Positions 8,001 to 12,235 of a DNA stretch of 12,235 nucleotides are shown here, piece after piece. The stretch is taken from positions 1 to 12,235 of the forward strand of contig JACQVU010000300.1 in NCBI GenBank assembly GCA_016209585.1. The letters are read 5' to 3'. The notes beneath the pieces were generated by a model. The model was given only the letters and a program-made list of their open reading frames with translations. It had not been told where the DNA came from and made no database searches. The DNA comes from Planctomycetota bacterium. GTDB lineage: Bacteria > Planctomycetota > UBA8742 > JACQVU01. How positions within the stretch are numbered: the stretch's first letter is position 1; the number at the start of each line of letters is the position of its first letter. A program made the translations under genes and the position numbers.

Positions 8001-8105
8001 TTCGAGGCCAACGTGCGGGAGGTGGCCCTCTTCTCCGACGTGGAGAAGAAGGAACGCGAGCGGCGCCTCCGGGAGCGCGGCGGATCCTCCGAGGAGGGCG
8101 AGTGA
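5061..8105 (+). CDS. PpiD/SurA-like membrane-anchored periplasmic chaperone
   Basis: A 1014-aa protein with a short cytoplasmic N-terminus, one membrane segment (about 15-35) and a large periplasmic part, the topology of PpiD. Residues 45-140 follow the SurA_N pattern: a VEGNMVSRGDFEARY opening (51-65), a helical section ending in ILLRKARDAGIDVTEAER (109-126). PpiD-type linkers follow, RFSWLVAP (219-226) and RFRFEALYCFPADF (327-339) leading into SEETWAEYDKVKHRYPL (347-363). A Pro/Lys linker is at 382-415, then long charged helices (420-480, 630-720). A second region (about 726-845) resembles the end of a parvulin unit: VAFDSVAGANGLKVV, then an ALRDGQMASEW turn and GGGVVVRRLA. A clear catalytic parvulin domain is not recognisable, so it is probably a chaperone rather than an active isomerase. 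It is far longer than PpiD (~620 aa). No Shine-Dalgarno is seen at 5061; ATG at 5091 is an alternative. It starts 10 bases after the upstream stop. Confidence 0.65.
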   Translation: MPPPTYDIKRMEGWQRWFFLALVIVLIAVFAAPISGFQCRQQAEGEIALWVEGNMVSRGDFEARYHWLAQAVDLGLGAKMFYLPTRETYRARGHQAREFMEDVTKNHFILLRKARDAGIDVTEAERAEFVRGMLWETVILPSYNSLAAEAGMSLPPTQPFEKKYYDLVAGKGAGLTPVIYSEIAAEVLAVHKWLLITREPPPAVGDVYERWREQNRETRFSWLVAPAEAFLDEEVEKAHADRLVASFQRKMVAQALLVDWARPFSKSDPYGDTERPERRKEYDIERDLSRDYSEMLSPLRGRVDATGPTFQDEEKRLLERYLTPRRFRFEALYCFPADFAAESEPSSEETWAEYDKVKHRYPLRPEDVARWRDDLAAGKLSQPPPKKPEKPADAAAPKEEAEKPAPPPDPANPPEFQPFDWVRERVRGYLKERRAREMVGVRLEKARAGIEEQVTTRWDAVDRDVKKLEARERAWRDRAEALATLFNRDPAGTRPGAVTEGERVGYQRKKGWFNEWDEMYFWREAAAAPFAQFEATTRSLAEESLKTPGLWAGPGKERLKTAAAALKNAIEDAVGKHGGSAMETKSTTAEKAITDKDRYFDAGQLKAESLLTDPEATAATEKEAQDASRFVTAHLWRSLKETFAPFEEKLLAAPREFLDLAENEAGDLPAVRDLVIKRREALADLFATCFAKARVRATVDALEKAVADNEKPLTAKRGEREKLNASSTAVAFDSVAGANGLKVVAVEQLVAERDLPALGLPVALHEKMRPRGAPEAERKTLFEVLGALRDGQMASEWHALAGGGGVVVRRLAMTPSDFATFGEAADRAVADYARRKKARNRAFQFVKEVVARVAARESATPAERLAAWRSETAAALGRVPAARVGETPWVSGESLLLPDGRKALSDALRGEAAGLRLVGDVTAPVESGASDDLPGAAAAAALLEGPRYLPPDAMRWKNYLLTRSSLNSDQESETRTRLSRFEANVREVALFSDVEKKERERRLRERGGSSEEGE
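8086..8098 (+). promoter_or_regulatory. mobA ribosome-binding site in a small dyad
   Basis: The tract AGGAGGG (8092-8098) lies only 3 bases before the GTG of mobA. Directly upstream is CCTCC (8086-8090), so CCTC-CGAG-GAGG can form a small hairpin over the site. Ribosomes finishing the upstream gene would open it, consistent with coupled translation across the GTGA overlap. The stem is short, so this is tentative. Confidence 0.3.
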
Positions 8106-8767
8106 CCTCCCCGCCGGCGACGTCCATCGCCGACGCCGCGGGGGTCCTGGTCGCGGGGGGCAAGAGCCGGCGCATGGGCAGCGAAAAGGCCCGGCTGCCC
8201 TTCGCCGGGGGAATCCTGGCCGACCGGCCGCTGGCGCTCCTGCGCGGGCTGTTCAGCGAAGTGATCGTCGCGGCCGCCGACTGGCCCCTGCCGCTGCTCC
8301 CGGGCGAGCGGGTGGTGGCCGACCGCGTGCCGGACGCCGGTCCCTTGGCCGCGCTGGACGCGGCGTCGCGGGCGGCTCGCGCCGGTTGGGTCTTTCTGCT
8401 CGCGGTGGACATGCCTTTCTTCACGCCCGACCCGGTGCGCGCGCTGGCGAAGTTGCGGCCCGGCTTCCGCGCGGTGGTGGTGCGCGACGCCGGCCGCCTG
8501 GAGCCATTGGCCGCCTTCTACGCCCGCGCGCTGCTGCCCGACGTGGAGGCCGCGCTGGCGCGCCGCGAAAACGCTTTGCATGGCCTGCTGCTCGCGCTGC
8601 CCGGCGTCCGGTTCGCGACTCTCGCCGAGGCCGGCATCGACCCCGCGCGCGCCCGCTCGCTCTTCGCCAACGTCAACACGAAAGACGAGTACCACGCCGC
8701 CCGCCGCGCCGCGCCGGGTGAAGGCGCGGGCGCGACGCTCCCCGCCGGTGGCACGAACCACGAATGA
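8102..8767 (+). CDS. mobA: Molybdenum cofactor guanylyltransferase MobA
   Basis: A 221-aa cytoplasmic nucleotidyltransferase that attaches GMP from GTP to molybdopterin cofactor, giving the MGD form used by DMSO-reductase-family enzymes. The N-terminal motif LVAGGKSRRMGSEKARLPF (16-34) is the diagnostic L.GG.S.RMG..K signature. D74 with GPLAAL (80-85), the metal-binding DMPF (103-106), RLEPLAAFY (132-140) and the terminal ANVNTKDEY (189-197) fit MobA in order and spacing; length is slightly above the usual 190-200 aa because of a variable tail after 200. The GTG start shares GTGA with the upstream stop and has AGGAGGG close by. The stop overlaps the next start in ATGA. No other molybdopterin gene or molybdoenzyme is in the window, so it is separated from its pathway. 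The related MobA-like NTP-transferases (MocA) are less likely given the tight motif match. Confidence 0.85.
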   Translation: MTSPPATSIADAAGVLVAGGKSRRMGSEKARLPFAGGILADRPLALLRGLFSEVIVAAADWPLPLLPGERVVADRVPDAGPLAALDAASRAARAGWVFLLAVDMPFFTPDPVRALAKLRPGFRAVVVRDAGRLEPLAAFYARALLPDVEAALARRENALHGLLLALPGVRFATLAEAGIDPARARSLFANVNTKDEYHAARRAAPGEGAGATLPAGGTNHE

Positions 8768-8778
8768 ACACCAATGAG
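8752..8778. repeat. CACGAA/CACCAATGA short repeat at a gene junction
   Basis: Three related units follow each other: CACGAAC (8752-8758), CACGAATGAA (8759-8768) and CACCAATGAG (8769-8778). They form the last codons of mobA and the first codons of the next gene, including the shared ATGA. From memory, this string type (CACGAATGAACACGAATG) is common between genes in environmental genomes; here it is coding. It may have been added at the junction or arisen by local slippage. Confidence 0.5.
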
Positions 8779-9750
8779 GGGATCAAGACCACCGCAGCCT
8801 CGTTCTCCGCCGAACTCTCCCGGATCGACGGGCGCATCTCGGGCCTTCACGGCCGGATCGACGCCCTTTCCTCGCAGATCGAGCAGGCCCGGACGCTCAC
8901 CGCCCGCGGGCTGATCTTCCAGTTGCGGCGGGCCGGGGTCTTGCCCTCCATCCAGGACGCGGAGTTCCAGGTCTTCTCGCAATTCGGCGACGACGGCATC
9001 ATCCAGTACCTGGTCCACCGCCTTCAGGTTCCGGCCGCGAGGCGACGCTTCGTTGAATTCGGGGTGGAGACCTACCGCGAGTCCAACACCCGCTTCCTGC
9101 TTCAGAACGACAACTGGGCCGGCCTCGTCATGGACGGTGGCGAAGAGAACGTCGCGGCCGTCCGCGCCGCGGAGTTCTTCTGGCGCCACGACCTCACGGC
9201 CCGCGCCGCGTTCATCACCCGCGACAACATCAACCACCTCATCGCCTCCGCCGGCTTCGGCGGCCCGATCGGCCTCCTCTCCATCGACATCGACGGCAAC
9301 GACTACTGGGTCTGGGAGCGGCTCACCGTCTGTGATCCGATCATCATCATCACGGAGTACAACAGCGTCTTCGGCCCCGACCGGGCGGTGACCATCCCCT
9401 ATGATCCCGACTTCCGCCGCCACCAGGCCCACCACAGCGGCCTCTACTGGGGCGCGTCGCTCAAGGCAATGGCCATGCTCGCCGCCGCCAAGGGCTACGC
9501 CTTCGTGGGATCGAACAGCGCCGGGAACAACGCCTTCTTCGTCAAGCGCGAGATGATCGGTCCGCTCTCCGCCCTCACCGCGCGCGAGGGGTACGTCTGC
9601 TCCCGCTACCGCGAGTCCCGCGACGAGGCCGGCCGACTCACCTTCGCCTCCGGCCCCCAGCGCCTGGCGCTCATCCGCCACCTGCCGGTCTGGGACCTGG
9701 AGGCGCAACGAACCGTGCCGCTGGCCGACTTGGAGTCGGCTGGTTCGTAG
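8764..9750 (+). CDS. FkbM-like methyltransferase-fold protein with coiled coil
   Basis: A 328-aa protein, last in the rightward operon. Residues 13-45 form a predicted short coiled coil (RIDGRISGLHGRIDALSSQI) with regularly spaced I/L. The core from 67 resembles FkbM-type SAM-dependent methyltransferases: SQFGDDGIIQYL (72-83), motif-I-like FVEFGVETYRESNT (96-109), a motif-II acid in LVMDGGEEN (121-129), and a motif-IV-like LLSIDIDGNDYWVWE (171-185), followed by a strand IIIITEYN (193-200). A classic glycine-rich SAM loop is not obvious. No signal peptide is present, so it is cytoplasmic. FkbM relatives act on sugars or lipids; the substrate here is unknown. The ATG overlaps the mobA stop by 4 bases and lies within a short repeat, with no Shine-Dalgarno; no better in-frame start exists nearby. 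Fold assignment is moderately confident, activity unproven. Confidence 0.6.
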   Translation: MNTNEGIKTTAASFSAELSRIDGRISGLHGRIDALSSQIEQARTLTARGLIFQLRRAGVLPSIQDAEFQVFSQFGDDGIIQYLVHRLQVPAARRRFVEFGVETYRESNTRFLLQNDNWAGLVMDGGEENVAAVRAAEFFWRHDLTARAAFITRDNINHLIASAGFGGPIGLLSIDIDGNDYWVWERLTVCDPIIIITEYNSVFGPDRAVTIPYDPDFRRHQAHHSGLYWGASLKAMAMLAAAKGYAFVGSNSAGNNAFFVKREMIGPLSALTAREGYVCSRYRESRDEAGRLTFASGPQRLALIRHLPVWDLEAQRTVPLADLESAGS

Positions 9751-9755
9751 ATGGG

Positions 9756-9792
9756 ATGAGAAAGCCGGCCTCCTCCTGAAACAGGCTCTCAT
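9756..9792. terminator. Possible weak bidirectional terminator
   Basis: The 38-base gap between convergent genes contains ATGAG..GCC (9756-9766) that can pair with GGC..CTCAT (9784-9792), with an internal loop and a 17-base tip that includes GGCC. It lacks a clear T-run on either strand, so it is weak. Position between two converging genes is the main support. Confidence 0.2.
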
Positions 9793-11255
9793 TCTTTGAG
9801 CCGCACCTCGTGGTCGTCGGCCGCCAGGTCGCCGCCCGCGGCGGCCACCAGGTCGCCCTCCATCACGCCGGCGCCCGCGCCCGGCGCGATGACATAACGT
9901 TCCGAAACCAGCAGCGGCGAGCCGTCCGGCGCCAGGACCAGCCCCGGCCGCACCATCGAGGCGGTTCGCCTCTCTTTCCCCCCCGGCGCCGGGATCACGC
10001 GCATCACCACGGCCGCATTGACGTTGCGCCGGCCGACCTCCACCACGCCGCTGACCGTGAAGCCGCCCGCGCCGGCCTCTTCCGTCGCCAGCCGCACCGG
10101 CGAACCCGACGGCGGGGCCACGAAGCGATCCCCTCCTTCCGCGCCGCGCGCCTTTGCCGGTTCGCCATCCGCGGAGGCGGAGGCGGTCGGCGGCGCGCGC
10201 AGCCAGACCACCACCCGGTCGCGGCCGCCGGGGGCGACGGCCCAACCGTGGACGCGGGCCGGCGACCGGCCGCCGACGGAGAGGCCGGGTTTCGGCTCCA
10301 CCGTGAGCGTCACGCCGGTGTTGGGAAACAGGCGTTCCCGGGCCAGCGCCGCCGCGGCCGGCTCGACCCCGATCTCAACCACCTGCACGCGCTTGAGCAC
10401 CAGCGCGCTCCGCGGAACGGAGAGCGCCCCCGGAAACTCACGGACATCCACCCACACCCGCGCCGTCTGCCCCGAGAACAGCGCCGCCAGCGACGGCGGG
10501 CGGCCCTTTTGCGCCGCGCTTCCGGCCGCGGCCGGTGGGCGGGCGGGCGGCGCGTTCACTGGCCGCAGCCGCGCGTCGGCCGCCTCGGCCGCCCAGTCGG
10601 AAGCCGCCGGAATGAGCGCCTCCGCCTCATAGAGCCGCGCGCTGTTGACGGCGGCGGAAACGAAGTCGACGCGGCCGAGGTAGCAGCCGTTGGCGTCGGC
10701 CGAAGGGACGTGCGTCCAGACGCGGTCCCCCGGTTTCACCAGCGCCCGATCCTGCTCGGTGAGGCTGATCTTCACGCGGAAGGCGGAGAGGTCGTGGATT
10801 TCGAACAGCGGCGATCCTGGTGAGGCGAGGTCGCCGACGTCGGCGGCCTTGCGGACGATGACGCCGGGGAAGGGGGCCACCACGGGCACGTTGTCGAACC
10901 CCACCACCATGAGGGCGTTCTGGGCCGACGCCGCGGCTGGCTCTCCCACCACGCGCCGGGGCACCTCGGTGAGGGCGGTGAAGTCGCCCACGGTGAAGAA
11001 GACCTGCTTGATCCGGCCGGCGACCTCGGCGGCCACCACCGTTTCCCGGCCGGCGCGGACGACGCCGCGGGTCTCGACGAACTGGTGCAGGTCGCCGCGC
11101 GCCACCCGCTCCACCCGCACCGGCGTGCGCGAGTCGTAGGCTCCCTTCTCCTTCGGTTTCTTCAACACCGCGTGGAGGGTGATCGCGCCCGCCACGGCGA
11201 GCAGCGTCACCAGGGGCGTGAGCGCCACGATCAGGGCTTTCCGGCGACGGTTCAT
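9789..11255 (-). CDS. RND/MFP-type periplasmic adaptor (HlyD-like)
   Basis: A 488-aa adaptor of the efflux membrane-fusion type. Residues 7-30 are a membrane anchor. The first lipoyl half spans 70-91 (ETVVAAEVAGRIKQVFFTVGD), the second 124-155 (PVVAPFPGVIVRKAADVGD..GSPLFEI), followed by a beta-barrel-like section (158-230, ISLTEQDRALVKPGDRV) and a membrane-proximal part with SGQTARVWVD (261-270) and VPRSALVL (280-287). Pro/Ala linkers occur at 234-256 and a polar one at 355-376. Only about 35 residues lie between the two lipoyl halves, with no heptads, so the long alpha-hairpin that contacts TolC-type channels is missing. I chose the ATG at 11253-11255 because it puts the anchor at the N-terminus; the longer frame adds Arg-rich sequence. 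No Shine-Dalgarno; the leader is pyrimidine-rich. It lies 70 bases after thiG. No RND pump or ABC permease is in the window, so its partner is unknown. Confidence 0.75.
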   Translation of the reverse strand: MNRRRKALIVALTPLVTLLAVAGAITLHAVLKKPKEKGAYDSRTPVRVERVARGDLHQFVETRGVVRAGRETVVAAEVAGRIKQVFFTVGDFTALTEVPRRVVGEPAAASAQNALMVVGFDNVPVVAPFPGVIVRKAADVGDLASPGSPLFEIHDLSAFRVKISLTEQDRALVKPGDRVWTHVPSADANGCYLGRVDFVSAAVNSARLYEAEALIPAASDWAAEAADARLRPVNAPPARPPAAAGSAAQKGRPPSLAALFSGQTARVWVDVREFPGALSVPRSALVLKRVQVVEIGVEPAAAALARERLFPNTGVTLTVEPKPGLSVGGRSPARVHGWAVAPGGRDRVVVWLRAPPTASASADGEPAKARGAEGGDRFVAPPSGSPVRLATEEAGAGGFTVSGVVEVGRRNVNAAVVMRVIPAPGGKERRTASMVRPGLVLAPDGSPLLVSERYVIAPGAGAGVMEGDLVAAAGGDLAADDHEVRLKE

Positions 11256-11325
11256 GCGGAGAGGCGATGGGACAAAGGGAAACCGGCGGAGAGAAGAGAA
11301 CCAGGGGGCGCGGCGCCGGCGCGGC

Positions 11326-12123
11326 CTATCCCCCGCCCGTGGTGGGCGCGCCCACGCGGCCCTCCGGCGGCGACGACGGAGAGCCGTACAGTTTGCGCGG
11401 AATGCGGCCGGCCAGGAAGGCGTCGCGGCCGGCCTCACACGCCGCCTTCATCGCGCGGGCCATGCGCACCGGCTCTTTTGCCCGCGCCACGCCGGTGTTG
11501 AGCAACACGCCGGCCGCGCCCAGTTCCATGGCGATGGTCACGTCCGACGCCGTGCCCACCCCCGCGTCGACGATCACCGGGCACGCGAGCCGGTCGAGGA
11601 TCATCCGAATGTTGCTCGGATTCAGAATGCCGTTGCCCGACCCGATCGGCGACCCCGCCGGCATCACGCTGGCGGCGCCGGCCTGTTCCAGCCGCTGGGC
11701 CATCACGGGGTCGTCGGTGGTGTAGACCAGCACCGTGAACCCCTCGGAGACGAGCGCCTTGGTCGCCTCCAGCGTCTCCAGCGGGTCGGGAAGCAGCGTC
11801 TCGGGGTCGGCCAGCACCTCCAGTTTCACGAGGTCCGACCAGCCCGCCTCCCGCGCGAGGTGGGCGGTGCGGATGGCGTCGCGCGCGGTGAAGCAGCCGG
11901 CGGTGTTCGGCAAGATGACGTACCGCGCGCGATCCACGTGGTCGAGCAGCGACGGCTCCCCCGGCTTGCCGACGGTCACGCGCCGCACGGCCACGGTGAC
12001 GCACTGCGTGCCGCTGGCGGCCAGGGCGCGCTCCATCAAATCAAACGTTTCGTACTTTCCGGTGCCGACGAAAAGCCGGGAGGTGAAGCGGTGCTGCCCG
12101 ATGACCAGCGGGGCGTCGTCCAT
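11326..12123 (-). CDS. thiG: Thiazole synthase ThiG
   Basis: A 265-aa cytoplasmic enzyme that makes the thiazole phosphate of thiamine from 1-deoxy-D-xylulose 5-phosphate, dehydroglycine and the ThiS thiocarboxylate. Diagnostic motifs are in order: RLFVGTGKY (16-24), TVAVRRV (43-49), LPNTAGC (71-77), VKLEVL (99-104) with the Schiff-base lysine K100, VMPAGSPIGSGNGI (153-166), VDAGVGTASD (185-194), GVLLNTGVA (205-213) and AMKAACEAGRDAFLAGRI (224-241). K100, E102 and D186 match Bacillus subtilis ThiG K96, E98 and D182. The tail SPSSPPEG (248-255) is the usual SSP..G end, plus a short Gly/Thr extension. The length is typical. The ATG at 12121-12123 has no clear Shine-Dalgarno; the leader is pyrimidine-rich (CTTACCCTTTCC). 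ThiS, ThiF and ThiO/ThiH are not in view. No TPP riboswitch is seen upstream. Confidence 0.95.
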   Translation of the reverse strand: MDDAPLVIGQHRFTSRLFVGTGKYETFDLMERALAASGTQCVTVAVRRVTVGKPGEPSLLDHVDRARYVILPNTAGCFTARDAIRTAHLAREAGWSDLVKLEVLADPETLLPDPLETLEATKALVSEGFTVLVYTTDDPVMAQRLEQAGAASVMPAGSPIGSGNGILNPSNIRMILDRLACPVIVDAGVGTASDVTIAMELGAAGVLLNTGVARAKEPVRMARAMKAACEAGRDAFLAGRIPRKLYGSPSSPPEGRVGAPTTGGG

Positions 12124-12204
12124 GCGAGCTGGAAAGGGTAAGCCCCCCGACGCGATCAGGGAAGCAAAAACCGCCCACGCCGGCGGCGCCCCGACCCCCG
12201 CCTT

Positions 12205-12235
12205 TGGGTGCTGGGTGCTGGGTGTTGGGTGCTGG
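12205..12235. repeat. Heptamer tandem repeat TGGGTGC, open at window end
   Basis: Four perfect or near-perfect 7-base units, TGGGTGC, TGGGTGC, TGGGTGT and TGGGTGC (12205-12232), run off the window edge. They lie 82 bases upstream of thiG, so they could be in its promoter region or further off. The run is G-rich, with evenly spaced GGG triplets at 7-base steps on the plus strand that could form a G-quadruplex. Function unknown. Confidence 0.7.

Noticed and set aside
8518..10245. 575-aa open frame on the minus strand
   Set aside because: It is antisense to mobA and the methyltransferase-like gene and overlaps the adaptor in another frame. No recognisable motif.
11179..12141. 320-aa open frame on the plus strand opposite thiG
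   Set aside because: thiG on the other strand matches its family throughout; this frame is His/Arg/Gly-rich antisense.
12124..12204. Possible TPP riboswitch upstream of thiG
   Set aside because: A CCTGATC string on the minus strand recalls the thi-box core, but the companion CTGAGA and GGATAATGCCAGCGTAGGGA-type elements are absent and the space is too short.

Overview
This is a very GC-rich (roughly 70 % by eye) chromosomal window from a Gram-negative-type bacterium. The evidence is a lipoprotein, several Sec-type signal peptides, a periplasmic adaptor and an inner-membrane-anchored periplasmic chaperone. The gene mix (large poorly characterised exported proteins, a putative-Ig lipoprotein, a thiG far from other thi genes) and several short-period intergenic repeats suggest an uncultured lineage such as Planctomycetota or a neighbouring candidate phylum. 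That placement is inference only. I see no phage, transposon, CRISPR, tRNA or rRNA.

Left block (minus strand, 3481 down to 254) is a tight three-gene operon: an exported 497-aa protein of unknown function, a 138-aa lipoprotein with one putative-Ig (He_PIG-type) domain, and a membrane-anchored alpha/beta hydrolase. The open frames overlap by 11 and 4 bases, so translation is probably coupled.

A 192-base divergent intergenic region (3482-3673) separates it from the right-going operon. It holds a 13-base perfect dyad, a near-consensus sigma70-type promoter (TTGACT-17-GATAAT) and a leader hairpin that buries the Shine-Dalgarno sequence of the first right-going gene.

Middle block (plus strand, 3674-9750) is a four-gene operon: an exported 458-aa protein that looks like a distant relative of the divergent 497-aa protein, a 1014-aa PpiD/SurA-like membrane-anchored chaperone, MobA (molybdenum cofactor guanylyltransferase), and a coiled-coil protein with a FkbM-like methyltransferase core. 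Spacings are 10, -4 and -4 bases.

Right block (minus strand, 12123 down to 9789) is thiG (thiazole synthase) followed 70 bases later by an RND/MFP-type periplasmic adaptor without a transporter partner in view. It is convergent with the middle operon.

The left and middle blocks read as a cell-envelope module: exported proteins, a lipoprotein, a membrane hydrolase and a periplasmic folding factor. MobA and the methyltransferase-like protein appear to ride on the same transcript. No single feature is a proven new system. The best leads are the divergent pair of related exported proteins with their shared control region, and the large degenerate PpiD-like protein.
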